11,143 bases of DNA from Cyanobacteriota bacterium (GTDB taxonomy: Bacteria > Cyanobacteriota > Cyanobacteriia > Phormidesmidales > Phormidesmidaceae): assembly GCA_027619675.1 (NCBI GenBank), contig JAQCHG010000018.1, positions 1 to 11,143 of the forward strand, in the 5' to 3' direction. Shown piece after piece: positions 1 through 6,773 of this stretch. Made by a program: the position numbers and the translations under genes. The notes beneath the pieces were generated by a model. The model had not been told where the DNA came from. It saw nothing but the letters and a program-made list of their open reading frames with translations, and made no database searches. Numbering within the stretch: position 1 is the first letter of the stretch; each line of letters starts with the position of its first letter.

Positions 1-168
1 TACCTGCCGGGGCGGTGGGGCAGCGGTTTCTTCCGCCACCTGCGCCTGACGGGCCTGAATCAGCGATCTCACCACCCAAAAGGCCCCCCCCGCCAGCAGC
101 AGGGCCCCCACAATCAATATCCACAGGGTTTTCCCAGGGATGGGCCACTGGGGACGGTTGGTAGTCAT
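1..168 (-). CDS. Membrane-anchored efflux adaptor (HlyD/RND type), N-terminal part only
   Basis: Only the first 56 codons are in the window; the gene continues beyond the left edge. The ATG at 168 is followed by a short basic and polar stretch (MTTNRPQW), then a hydrophobic segment at about residues 14-32 (LWILIVGALLLAGGAFWVV), then a polar stretch rich in Gln, Ala and Pro. One N-terminal membrane anchor followed by a linker is the usual start of periplasmic adaptor proteins that join an inner-membrane pump to an outer-membrane channel. The gene is divergent from a TetR-type regulator with a palindrome between them, the standard layout of a repressor-controlled efflux operon. An AGGA element lies 11 bases before the start. 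No adaptor domain proper is visible, so the family call rests on the anchor and context; another single-pass membrane protein is possible. Confidence 0.6.
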   Translation of the reverse strand, partial: MTTNRPQWPIPGKTLWILIVGALLLAGGAFWVVRSLIQARQAQVAEETAAPPPRQV

Positions 169-221
169 ACAGTTGCAAATCCTGACGGGACAGGGAATGT
201 CGTCCCTTCCTAGAGGATAAT

Positions 222-237
222 TGCACTGAACAGTGCA
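222..237. promoter_or_regulatory. Probable TetR-family operator (perfect inverted repeat)
   Basis: TGCACTG-AA-CAGTGCA is a perfect 7-bp inverted repeat around a 2-bp centre. After one mismatched pair the symmetry resumes for two more pairs (219-240). It lies in the divergent gap between the efflux adaptor (start 168) and the TetR-type regulator (start 311), where such regulators normally bind to repress both directions. Size and symmetry fit a TetR dimer. Binding is inferred, not shown. Confidence 0.7.
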
Positions 238-255
238 GTTGTGGGCCTTAACGTT

Positions 256-281
256 ATATTTCAGCCCAATATTTCAGCCCA
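256..281 (+). repeat. Perfect 13-bp tandem duplication upstream of the regulator
   Basis: ATATTTCAGCCCA occurs twice head to tail, at 256-268 and 269-281, without a mismatch. It sits between the operator and the ATG at 311. Thirteen is not a multiple of three, so the duplication would shift any reading frame running through it; this argues that the stretch is leader or promoter DNA, not coding. The AT-rich part could contribute a -10-like element, but no convincing -35/-10 pair is seen. Confidence 0.75.
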
Positions 282-310
282 GCGTGCCCCCCGTGTCCCC
301 GCCCGTGCCC

Positions 311-955
311 ATGGTTTCTCACCCTGATCCTGCCGCCCCTCCGGTGCTGCCCGAGTTGTCCCCCAAGGCGGAGGTCATCTTGGCTGCCGCCACCCAGGTG
401 TTTTTGTCGTCGGGCTATGACGGCACCAGCATGGATCGGGTGGCAGCGGCGGCGGGGGGATCTAAACACACCATTTACCACCACTTTGCCGACAAGCAGG
501 GGTTGTTTTCTGCCCTGATTGAGCGGTTGGTATTGCGGCGATTTTACAGCGCCTTTGGCCCTGAAGAGTCGGCCCAAGCTCCCCCCCAGGTGCGATTACG
601 CCACCTGGCGGATGTGCTGCTGAGCCTCCAGGACAGCGCCGACTACATCGACTTTTTGCGCCTGCTCATTGCTGAGTCCAAGCAGTTTCCAGAATTGGCC
701 CAACTCTACACCGAGGCGGTGGTGCGCCGGGGCCACGACTGCTTTGTGAACTACGTGGCCACCCATCCCGATCTGCATTTTGCTGACCCCCCAGCGATCG
801 CCCACATTTTCTTTGGTGCCCTGATCGCCTATATCCTCAGCCAGGAGGTGCTGCAAGCCAAGCAGGTCATCCCCCTAGAGGCCGCCATCCTGCGGGACAC
901 CCTGGTGACCATGATTGTGGCCTACGGTCAGGGAGAAGCTGCCCTACCCCAGTAG
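311..955 (+). CDS. TetR/AcrR-family transcriptional regulator
   Basis: A 214-residue protein, the usual length for the family. The N-terminal DNA-binding domain is clear: helix 1 at about residues 19-33 (AEVILAAATQVFLSSG), then GYDGTSMDRVAAAAGGSK and the recognition helix ending in the family hallmark TIYHHFADKQGLF (54-66). The remaining helical part is the ligand and dimer domain; it resembles the AefR-like C-terminal domain in FLRLLIAESKQFPEL, but the ligand cannot be predicted. The frame is open upstream to a GTG at 233, but that start would put the operator (222-237) and the 13-bp duplication inside the gene and add a Pro-rich low-complexity stretch. The ATG at 311 is therefore preferred, although no clear Shine-Dalgarno precedes it. 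It probably represses itself and the divergent efflux adaptor. It converges on the FAD oxidase gene with a 23-bp gap and no evident terminator. Confidence 0.9.
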   Translation: MVSHPDPAAPPVLPELSPKAEVILAAATQVFLSSGYDGTSMDRVAAAAGGSKHTIYHHFADKQGLFSALIERLVLRRFYSAFGPEESAQAPPQVRLRHLADVLLSLQDSADYIDFLRLLIAESKQFPELAQLYTEAVVRRGHDCFVNYVATHPDLHFADPPAIAHIFFGALIAYILSQEVLQAKQVIPLEAAILRDTLVTMIVAYGQGEAALPQ

Positions 956-978
956 CGGCGACGGTCATCCCTACTCAG

Positions 979-2112
979 CTACCCCAAAACCTGGGCAATC
1001 ACCTCTTCCGCTAGCCCAAAGGCCAGGGTCATCCCGGCACCACTCAAGGCATTCACGAGGGTAACCCCCGTTTCGGGTGCCGCGATAAACTCCGTTTGGC
1101 CCGGCAGTTTGGCATAGATGCCGTGCCAGGTTTCAGCGATGGTTAAGGATGGCACGCGGGCAAACCGCTGCAAATAATCCAAAATGAACTGATTGACATC
1201 GGCGCGATCGAAGGGGTCAAAGGTAAGGCCGTATTCATGGGAGTCCCCTAGCACCAGCTCCCCCAGGCCGTTTTGAGACATCATCACGTGGATGTGCCAG
1301 GCCACCGCAAAGGGCAGTTCGCGCTGCAAACGCTGCCTCAAGGTGCCCAGGGAAGGACAGTCGGCAAAGGCGGCGTAATGGGTGAGGGTGAGGCCACCGC
1401 AGAGGGCTGGTCCCAGCCGCCACTGATCCGCCTGGGGGCCAGTGCGCATCATTTGAAGTTTGGACTTCGTGATGCCACTGCTGCGATAGATCTGGGGATA
1501 GAGGGTTTCAAAGTCGGCCCCAGAACAGACAAAGATATGGTCGGCTTGCCAACGCTCCCCATTCACGGTCAAATGCGGTGACTCAATGGCGGTGACGGTT
1601 TGGCCAAACTGAATGTCGATGTCGAAAGCCGCAGCCAGTACCTGGGGCAGGGTCCAGAGGGCTTCGCGGGGATCAACAATCACCTCTGTCTCACTCCACA
1701 GTGCCCCCAACAAGCCCTCGGTCATGGCGGCGGGGCTTTTAGCGGCCACCTCCCCAGGGGTCAAACAATGCACCGTATCGGTGTGGGACTGGTGAGTGGC
1801 AACAAACTCTTCAATGACCGCTAGTTCATCGGCATGGTAAGCCAGGTGTAAGGAACCCACCGGATCGGCAAAAAAGCCGCCTTGATGGGCCATGTCTAGC
1901 CAAATTTGCCGCGATCGCAGCGCCCGATCCCGCAGTGGCCCCAGCGGTTGCCCAATCGGCCAAACCATCCCAAAGTTCCGAATAGAGGCCCCGACGGCCT
2001 TTTCACTGCGCTCAAATACCGTCACCCGATGGCCTTGACGGGCAGCGGCGAGGGCATGGGCCAGGCCAACGATACCCGCGCCAACAATGGCGATTTCAGT
2101 GGAATGGGTCAT
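979..2112 (-). CDS. FAD-dependent amine oxidase of the phosphonate-associated type (TIGR03364-like)
   Basis: A 377-residue protein of the glycine/D-amino-acid oxidase (DAO) fold. The N-terminal Rossmann motif is intact: GAGIVG at residues 11-16 and the ribose-binding Glu34 in VFER. This is followed by GASIRNFGMVWPIGQ (about 41-55), which would lie near the flavin. The C-terminal FAD segment NALSGAGMTLAFGLAEE is also present. There is no signal peptide, so it is cytoplasmic. It is the last gene of a minus-strand run and lies 81 bp after the phosphonatase-like HAD gene. In databases a clade of such oxidases is recurrently linked to PhnX-like hydrolases and is proposed to deaminate 2-aminoethylphosphonate or a methylated or hydroxylated relative to the 2-oxoethylphosphonate that the HAD enzyme cleaves. 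Fold and cofactor are secure. The substrate is inferred from the neighbour; glycine, sarcosine or D-amino-acid oxidation is the alternative. Confidence 0.85.
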   Translation of the reverse strand: MTHSTEIAIVGAGIVGLAHALAAARQGHRVTVFERSEKAVGASIRNFGMVWPIGQPLGPLRDRALRSRQIWLDMAHQGGFFADPVGSLHLAYHADELAVIEEFVATHQSHTDTVHCLTPGEVAAKSPAAMTEGLLGALWSETEVIVDPREALWTLPQVLAAAFDIDIQFGQTVTAIESPHLTVNGERWQADHIFVCSGADFETLYPQIYRSSGITKSKLQMMRTGPQADQWRLGPALCGGLTLTHYAAFADCPSLGTLRQRLQRELPFAVAWHIHVMMSQNGLGELVLGDSHEYGLTFDPFDRADVNQFILDYLQRFARVPSLTIAETWHGIYAKLPGQTEFIAAPETGVTLVNALSGAGMTLAFGLAEEVIAQVLG

Positions 2113-2193
2113 GGGGAGGGATATGGGGCAGCGGATCCAGGGGAGAACCGTTCAAACGGGGCGGGCGCGCCCTCGGGCGGAGGCACTGCCGGG
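2113..2193 (-). other. Palindrome-rich spacer between the HAD and FAD oxidase genes
   Basis: This 81-bp spacer holds compact inverted repeats: CCGTT-2-AACGG at 2148-2159, the 10-bp palindrome GGGCGCGCCC at 2163-2172, and an overlapping GCCC-TC-GGGC at 2169-2178. No T-run follows on the minus strand, so a terminator is not supported. The structures could lower expression of the downstream oxidase or stabilise mRNA ends. No Shine-Dalgarno is seen before the oxidase ATG at 2112. Confidence 0.45.
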
Positions 2194-2928
2194 TCAGGTC
2201 TCCAGCCAAGTCTGCAATTGGATTTGAAAGTCACTTAAGGAGGCGAACAAACCATCGTTGCCGTGGGCAGCCAATTGCGCCTCGGTATGGGTGCCGTTGG
2301 TGACGGCGCAGGTATAGGCGCACCCAGCCTGGCGACCGGCCTGTAAATCTGAAGGGGTATCGCCGATCGCCACCACCCGTTTCGGATCCGTTACCCCCAG
2401 ATAGTACATCCCCTTTTGAATCATGAAGGGGGCAGGGCGACCCTCATTGTTGTGGATCTCGGAGGGGGTCACAGACATCTGAATCAGCGAGTCGGAGCTA
2501 CCCACATAGCGATCGTCCAACCCTTGGTCCCAGCCAAGGCGATGCAGAATGATATCGGTGACTTCCCGATAAAACCCCGTGGTCAGCAGGATGTGGATGC
2601 CTCGGGCGTTTAACCAGTGGAACAAGTCTAAACACCCTGGGGTGGGCACCACTGGCTCAGTGCGGTAATGGTGTTCCAAGATTTCCCGAAAGCGATCGTA
2701 GGAGGCCGTCACCCGTGGACCATAGTCCGGATGCTCTGCCCCCAGGTGTTCTGCCCATAGGGCTTGGAATACCGCCCGTTTAGGCAGCCCCATCATGGCA
2801 TTTACCTGGTCTGGGGCTGCTTGCAGACCCGTTTGTTGAGCTGCCGATGCAAAGCAATGCAGCACCTCATCGTTGTCTTGGACCGTGGTTCCGGCCATAT
2901 CAAAGGCGATGAGCTTAATATCAGCCAT
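2194..2928 (-). CDS. Phosphonatase-like HAD hydrolase (PhnX-related, TIGR03351-like)
   Basis: A 244-residue HAD-superfamily enzyme. The nucleophile motif is FDMAGTTV, with Asp10 as nucleophile and Ala12 where most HAD phosphatases have a second Asp; DxAGT is the signature of phosphonoacetaldehyde hydrolase. MGLPK at 46-50 in the cap domain aligns with MGLLK of PhnX, so Lys50 matches the Schiff-base lysine that activates the aldehyde for C-P cleavage. The Thr motif lies in LLTTGFYRE (114-122). GRPAPFM (163-169) matches the GRPYPWM region of PhnX, and the metal-binding motif is GDTPSDLQAG (from 189). Expected reaction: hydrolysis of a 2-oxoethylphosphonate (phosphonoacetaldehyde or relative) to an aldehyde and phosphate in the cytoplasm. 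The frame extends 27 codons upstream, but the ATG at 2928 starts right before the HAD core strand, has GGGA about 9 bases ahead and avoids overlap with the Nudix gene ending at 2946. No PhnW aminotransferase is in the window. Confidence 0.9.
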   Translation of the reverse strand: MADIKLIAFDMAGTTVQDNDEVLHCFASAAQQTGLQAAPDQVNAMMGLPKRAVFQALWAEHLGAEHPDYGPRVTASYDRFREILEHHYRTEPVVPTPGCLDLFHWLNARGIHILLTTGFYREVTDIILHRLGWDQGLDDRYVGSSDSLIQMSVTPSEIHNNEGRPAPFMIQKGMYYLGVTDPKRVVAIGDTPSDLQAGRQAGCAYTCAVTNGTHTEAQLAAHGNDGLFASLSDFQIQLQTWLET

Positions 2929-2945
2929 GGCAGTGTTTCCCAGGG

Positions 2946-3392
2946 TTAACGCGCATCTCCGGGCACCCGTCCGGCAGCTATCAAGGCCTCCCAGGTGCGG
3001 CGAGAGCATTGTTCACGGGACAGGTCTGCAATCGCGTGCCACTGAATGCCCTGGGGACCAATCTCTTCCACATCAGTGGGGGTAAAGGTGGTGGGCCGAG
3101 GGGAGGCTGAGCAGCGGTACACCAAGCCGAGGGTATGGAGTTGGCCATCGTCACAGGGGTAAAATCCTTCCACAACCGTGAGCAATGACGCAATGGCAAA
3201 GTCTTGAATACCCGTCTCTTCCAGCACTTCCCGTCGTAGCCCCGTCACCACATCTTCAGCCGGATCTAATCCTCCCCCTGGCAAATCCCAGCAGTCTGGC
3301 TCTGGTGGTGTCATTTGATGCAGGAGCAACACCTGATCCTGGTCGATAAATAAGGCCAGAACACTGACCCGCAGTTGGGTTTCGGTAGTCAT
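2946..3392 (-). CDS. Nudix hydrolase
   Basis: A 148-residue Nudix-fold protein. The complete Nudix box occupies residues 40-62: Gly40, Glu46, then REVLEETGI from Arg54, matching GX5EX7REUXEEXGU without deviation, so the Mg-binding glutamates are present and the enzyme should be active. The N-terminal strand (LRVSVLALFIDQDQVLLLHQ) and WDLPGGGLDP before the box are typical of the nucleoside-diphosphate-X hydrolase fold. The substrate cannot be read from the sequence; family members cleave NDP-sugars, NTPs, ADP-ribose and similar compounds. The frame runs open far upstream, but this is a shadow of the oppF-like gene, and the ATG at 3392 gives the normal Nudix length. It lies 17 bp before the HAD gene and starts the phosphonate-related trio. 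It could process a nucleotide-activated intermediate or be a passenger; the sequence does not decide. Confidence 0.88.
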   Translation of the reverse strand: MTTETQLRVSVLALFIDQDQVLLLHQMTPPEPDCWDLPGGGLDPAEDVVTGLRREVLEETGIQDFAIASLLTVVEGFYPCDDGQLHTLGLVYRCSASPRPTTFTPTDVEEIGPQGIQWHAIADLSREQCSRRTWEALIAAGRVPGDAR

Positions 3393-3410
3393 AGGGGGGT
3401 GGGGACCGAT

Positions 3411-3433
3411 GTACACCAACCTCAATGGTGTAC
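3411..3433 (-). repeat. Perfect hairpin in the leader of the Nudix gene
   Basis: GTACACC (3411-3417) and GGTGTAC (3427-3433) form a perfect 7-bp inverted repeat with a 9-base loop, ending 18 bases before the Nudix start codon. It could be a leader hairpin affecting translation or an operator for an unknown dimeric regulator. Nothing resembling a known riboswitch is seen. Confidence 0.5.
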
Positions 3434-3439
3434 CGCAAA

Positions 3440-3459
3440 GGTTTAAAGGGGAGGTTAAG
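3440..3459 (-). promoter_or_regulatory. Possible Pho-box elements upstream of the Nudix/HAD/oxidase operon
   Basis: On the minus strand CTTAACCT (3459 to 3452) is an exact match to the cyanobacterial Pho-box 8-mer as generally described. TTTAAACC (3447 to 3440) follows after 4 bases and matches 6 of 8 positions. The expected spacing is 3, and no good third repeat is seen, so this is a weak candidate. The position, 48-67 bases before the Nudix start and downstream of a possible terminator, fits a separate promoter for the catabolic genes. Confidence 0.35.
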
Positions 3460-3510
3460 GCTCGGCCTTTGGCCACCCAGGGACTGTCATCAATTAGCGC
3501 CAGAACCCTT

Positions 3511-3537
3511 GTTTTAAAACGGCTACAGCCTCTAGCC
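3511..3537 (-). terminator. Possible intrinsic terminator after the ABC ATPase gene
   Basis: Read on the minus strand, GGCTA (3537-3533) and TAGCC (3525-3521) form a 5-bp stem with a 7-base loop, followed directly by GTTTTAAAAC. The stem is short and the T-tract is only four long, so termination would be weak. It lies about 50 bases after the oppF-like stop codon, in the right place to end the transporter operon. Confidence 0.4.
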
Positions 3538-3586
3538 ACAGCATAGAGGGGGGCGTGGAGAGATGGGATAGGGGGCATTGTCTGGC

Positions 3587-4597
3587 TCAGGATGCCGCTG
3601 CCATCTCTGGCTGATCTGCAACCCGATGGCAGGCCGCCCCATGGCTGACAGACAACTGGGTCCAATCCGGTTTGATCGACTTGCAGCCTGCCTCCGCCAC
3701 GGGACAGCGGGTGTGGAACCGACAGCCTGAGGGGGGGGTAATCGGGGAGGGAATTTCTCCGGCGAGGCGGATGCGATCGCGATCGGCATCGGGATCCAAA
3801 GGCGGAATGGCTGACAATAGGGCCTGGGTGTAGGGGTGACTGGGGCGGGCAAAGAGTTCTTGGGTGGGGGCAATCTCGACGATTTCCCCCAGGTACATCA
3901 CCGCCACCACATCGCAAAAGTGGGCCACCACCGACAGATCATGGCTGATGAACATAAATGCCAGGTTCATGTCCTGCTGGAGGGCCTTGAGCAGGTTCAA
4001 AATATTGGCCTGAATGGACACATCCAACGCCGCCACCGCTTCATCCGCCACCAAGAAGCTGGGTCCCGAAACCAGGGCACGGGCGATCGCAATGCGCTGC
4101 CGCTGCCCCCCAGAAAAGGCATGGGGAAAGCGGCGCAGATGTTCCAAATTCAGCCGACAGGTTGCCGCCACTTCCCGCACCCGGCGATCCGTCTCTTGTC
4201 GATTACGGGTGAGGCCCATGGCTTCCAAAGGCTCAGCAATAATGTCCCGTACCGTCATGCGGGGCGAGAGGGAGGCATAGGGATCTTGGAAGATCATCTG
4301 GGCATGGCGACGCAGCAGTTGGGTGCTGCTGCCCTGCATCTGAGCCACATTCAAGCCCTGTTCCCCCACCCTGAGGGTGACCTCTCCGCTCGTGATCGGA
4401 GCCGCCTTGAGGAGGGCACGACCGACGGTAGTTTTGCCAGAACCGGATTCCCCCACCAGACCAAAGACCTGACCAGGGAAGATATCAAAACTGACCCCGT
4501 CCACGGCCCGGACCACCTGAGGTTTGCCCTTCAGGAAACCGCCCCCGATGGGGTAATGCACCTTGAGATTCCGGACAGAAACCAGCGGCTGCGTCAT
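3587..4597 (-). CDS. Peptide-type ABC transporter ATPase, OppF/DppF-like
   Basis: A 336-residue ATPase of the oligopeptide/nickel class. The nucleotide-binding motifs are in order: Walker A GESGSGKT (49-56), Q-loop Q104 in IFQDPYASLSP, signature SGGQRQR (162-168), Walker B VADEAVAALD (183-192) and switch His219 in ISHDLSVV. The C-terminal extension carries the oligopeptide-transporter Cys motif (SGCRFHTRCPVAEAGC), which separates this class from other importers. It would pair with the preceding ATPase to power the two permeases on the cytoplasmic side. Its start overlaps the stop of the upstream ATPase gene by 4 bases (ATGA), indicating translational coupling. One oddity is DEAVAALD in place of the usual DEPxSALD; the catalytic Glu186 and the D-loop are intact, so activity is expected. 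A 194-bp gap follows, with a weak terminator candidate. Confidence 0.93.
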   Translation of the reverse strand: MTQPLVSVRNLKVHYPIGGGFLKGKPQVVRAVDGVSFDIFPGQVFGLVGESGSGKTTVGRALLKAAPITSGEVTLRVGEQGLNVAQMQGSSTQLLRRHAQMIFQDPYASLSPRMTVRDIIAEPLEAMGLTRNRQETDRRVREVAATCRLNLEHLRRFPHAFSGGQRQRIAIARALVSGPSFLVADEAVAALDVSIQANILNLLKALQQDMNLAFMFISHDLSVVAHFCDVVAVMYLGEIVEIAPTQELFARPSHPYTQALLSAIPPLDPDADRDRIRLAGEIPSPITPPSGCRFHTRCPVAEAGCKSIKPDWTQLSVSHGAACHRVADQPEMAAAS

Positions 4598-5622
4598 CGG
4601 TGGACCTCCTCCAGCACTTTTTCATCCAATAGGTGGCAGGCGGCCCGGTGATGGGGATCGGTCTCCGCTGCGACGGGCACATCGGTGCGGCAGCGGAGGC
4701 GATCGGGGGCATGGGGGCAACGGGGGTGAAACACGCAACCCTGGGGCCGTTCTAGGGGGCTGGGAATATCGCCGGGGATGGGTAGCAGCGGTTGATCCAA
4801 CCTATCAATGCGGGGAATCGCCTTAATCAGTCCTTGGGTGTAGGGGTGCTGGGGGTCCCGAATGATGGTGCGCACCGGCCCCGTTTCCATCGCCCTCCCC
4901 AGGTACATCACCAGCACATCGTCGGCAATTTGAGAAATTACCGCCAGGTCATGGGAGATGAAGAGGATGGCCATGCCAAACTCGTTTTGCAGTTCCGCCA
5001 GCAAATCTAAAATTTGCGCCTGAATGGTCACATCCAGGGCGGTGGTGGGCTCATCTGCAATCAGCACCGCTGGCCGCATCACCAGGGCGGAGGCGATCAT
5101 CGCCCGCTGGCGCATCCCCCCCGACAGTTGAAAGGCATATTGATCAATCCGCAACTCCGGGTTAGTCATGCCCACCCGCTCTAGCATGTCGATCGCCTGC
5201 TGACGGGCCTGGGCTCGGCTAACGTTACGGTGTAGCCGAATCCCCTCAATCATTTGATTGCCGATGGTGTATAGGGGGGAAAACGCCGCCGAGGGTTCCT
5301 GGAAAATCATGGCGATTTCCCCCCCCCGAATCTGATCTAGGGTTTTGCTGCGGCGATCTAGCTTGGCAATATCGATGTATTTGCCCTGCTTGGTTTGGTA
5401 GAGAATGCTGGAATTAGGGGCGATCGCGGCATTCGATGGCAGCAACTGCATCAGGGATTTGGTTGACACCGATTTACCAGAACCCGACTCCCCCACAATC
5501 CCCAGGGTTTTACCCGGCTCCAACCCAAAAGAGAGATCGTCAACGGCGGTGACCAGCCCCTCATCGGTGCTGAAGCTGATGGATAGGTTGGAGACGCGCA
5601 ATACCGCAGAGTCTTCAGCCAT
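4594..5622 (-). CDS. Peptide-type ABC transporter ATPase, OppD/DppD-like
   Basis: A 342-residue ATPase of the oligopeptide class. Walker A is GESGSGKS (44-51), the Q-loop is [11 protein letters not shown] (Q108), the signature is LSGGMRQR (166-173), Walker B is [11 protein letters not shown], and the switch histidine lies in FISHDLAVI. The C-terminal extension has the class Cys motif ([17 protein letters not shown]). The [11 protein letters not shown] variant of the signature region is typical of the DppD/OppD half; the other half has QRQRIAIARAL. It forms a heterodimer with the downstream ATPase in the usual architecture of these importers. The ATG at 5622 lies 9 bp after the permease stop, with AGGAGG present in that short junction as Shine-Dalgarno, so the start is well supported. 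Confidence 0.93.
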   Translation of the reverse strand: MAEDSAVLRVSNLSISFSTDEGLVTAVDDLSFGLEPGKTLGIVGESGSGKSVSTKSLMQLLPSNAAIAPNSSILYQTKQGKYIDIAKLDRRSKTLDQIRGGEIAMIFQEPSAAFSPLYTIGNQMIEGIRLHRNVSRAQARQQAIDMLERVGMTNPELRIDQYAFQLSGGMRQRAMIASALVMRPAVLIADEPTTALDVTIQAQILDLLAELQNEFGMAILFISHDLAVISQIADDVLVMYLGRAMETGPVRTIIRDPQHPYTQGLIKAIPRIDRLDQPLLPIPGDIPSPLERPQGCVFHPRCPHAPDRLRCRTDVPVAAETDPHHRAACHLLDEKVLEEVHR

Positions 5623-5631
5623 AACGACCTC

Positions 5632-6771
5632 CTAACGTTGAATACCGGAATAGGGGTCGGCAGCATCCCGCAAGCCATCCCCCAGCAAGGTGAACGAGAG
5701 CACCGCCACCACAAAGAAAATCAGCGGAATAAAGAACCAGGGCGTCAACTGGATCGCTTGCACCGTGGTCATTTCTTGGAGCAACACCCCCCAAGACATG
5801 GTGGGTCGCCGCAGCCCTAGCCCCACGATGGATAGGGCCGTCTCATCCAAAATCCGATAGGGGAAGTTAATCACCAGCTCCACGATGATGTAGCTGGCAA
5901 AACCGGGCAGCAGGTGCCGGGTGACGATGCGCCAGCCATTGGCCCCCGCCAGTCGAGCCGCCAGCACATATTCCTCTTCCCGCGAAGCCAATAAATAGGA
6001 CCGGATGCGGCGGGCTAGGGTGGGCCAGTTCACCAAGCCCAGCACTAGGGTCATGGCGAAATACACCTGTTGGTTTGTCCAGTCGCGCGGAAACATCGCC
6101 GTCAGCGCCATGTACAAGGGAATGGGCGGAATCACCCGCACCAAATCCGTAAACGCCTGAATGGTGCTATCCACCCAGCCGCCCACATATCCCGCTACGC
6201 CCCCGATGAACAGGCTGAGGATAAAGGAGATCAAAATCCCCAAAAAGCCAATGGTGAGGGAGGTGCGGGTGGCAAACATGACCCGACTGAAGAGGTCCAA
6301 CCCGTTGGAGTCTGTGCCAAACAGGTGTACTTTGCCCCGCTCAACGCCAAATAGGTGGAGATCGCTGGGGATCACGCCCAACAGCTTGTATTCACCCGCC
6401 CGATGGAAAAACTGTAGATTCCGCCGGATGGGCTTGCCGTTTTCCATTAGTGCCTCCACCTGATACTGCTTCTCGATGACGCTGTAGCTGCTGGTCATCT
6501 GTTGAACGAAGGGCCATAATTGGCAGCCTTCGCTATCGCAAAAGCGGATCAATTGGGGGGGACCAGCGGTGTAGTCGGGGTTGCGATCGTCCGCCAGACC
6601 AGAATAGGGGGCGATAAACTCTGCAAACAGGGCGATCCCAATAAATAGACTCAGCACTGCACCGCCCAGGGCGGCTAACCGATTGGCCTTAAACCGCGAC
6701 CAAAACAGTTGCCATTGGGACGCGGTGTAATAATCTTCCTTCCGGGTCTTTCGTTTAAATGGATTGGCCAT
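5632..6771 (-). CDS. Peptide-type ABC transporter permease, DppC/OppC-like
   Basis: A 379-residue inner-membrane permease. A basic N-terminus is followed by the class-specific first helix at about residues 32-53, introduced by FWSRFKANRLAALGG. A long extracytoplasmic loop of roughly 100 residues follows, then HLFGTDSNGLDLFSRVMFATRTSL, the conserved GTDxxGRDxxSR region, here with Leu for Arg. Five further hydrophobic segments follow. The cytoplasmic coupling (EAA) loop is EEYVLAARLAGANGW, and the C-terminus is LLGDGLRDAADPYSG, typical of the family. The long loop after helix 1 exceeds that of short DppC proteins and fits a binding protein of unusual size. The gene starts 2 bp after the upstream permease stop and is followed 9 bp later by the first ATPase, so all four transporter genes are one transcription unit. 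Confidence 0.92.
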   Translation of the reverse strand: MANPFKRKTRKEDYYTASQWQLFWSRFKANRLAALGGAVLSLFIGIALFAEFIAPYSGLADDRNPDYTAGPPQLIRFCDSEGCQLWPFVQQMTSSYSVIEKQYQVEALMENGKPIRRNLQFFHRAGEYKLLGVIPSDLHLFGVERGKVHLFGTDSNGLDLFSRVMFATRTSLTIGFLGILISFILSLFIGGVAGYVGGWVDSTIQAFTDLVRVIPPIPLYMALTAMFPRDWTNQQVYFAMTLVLGLVNWPTLARRIRSYLLASREEEYVLAARLAGANGWRIVTRHLLPGFASYIIVELVINFPYRILDETALSIVGLGLRRPTMSWGVLLQEMTTVQAIQLTPWFFIPLIFFVVAVLSFTLLGDGLRDAADPYSGIQR

Positions 6772-6773
6772 GA

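Noticed and set aside
233..310. Upstream extension of the TetR-type regulator from a GTG start
   Set aside because: It would place an operator-like palindrome and a frame-shifting 13-bp duplication within the gene and adds a Pro-rich stretch unlike the family; the ATG at 311 gives the normal length.
951..975. AGTAG/CTACT inverted repeat between the convergent regulator and oxidase genes as a bidirectional terminator
   Set aside because: The stem is only 5 bp with a 15-base loop and there is no T-run on either strand.
979..2112. Thiazole-synthesis glycine oxidase or plain D-amino-acid dehydrogenase
   Set aside because: The fold is shared, but the neighbouring PhnX-like gene and the absence of thiamine genes in the window favour the phosphonate-linked clade; not fully excluded.
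3393..3917. N-terminal extension of the Nudix frame
   Set aside because: It overlaps the C-terminal coding part of the OppF-like ATPase in another frame and has no domain; the Nudix fold starts at the ATG at 3392.
3836..4651. 271-codon open frame on the plus strand
   Set aside because: It lies antisense to the two ABC ATPase genes, which have complete nucleotide-binding motifs; the translated product is low-complexity and His/Arg-rich, like a shadow frame.
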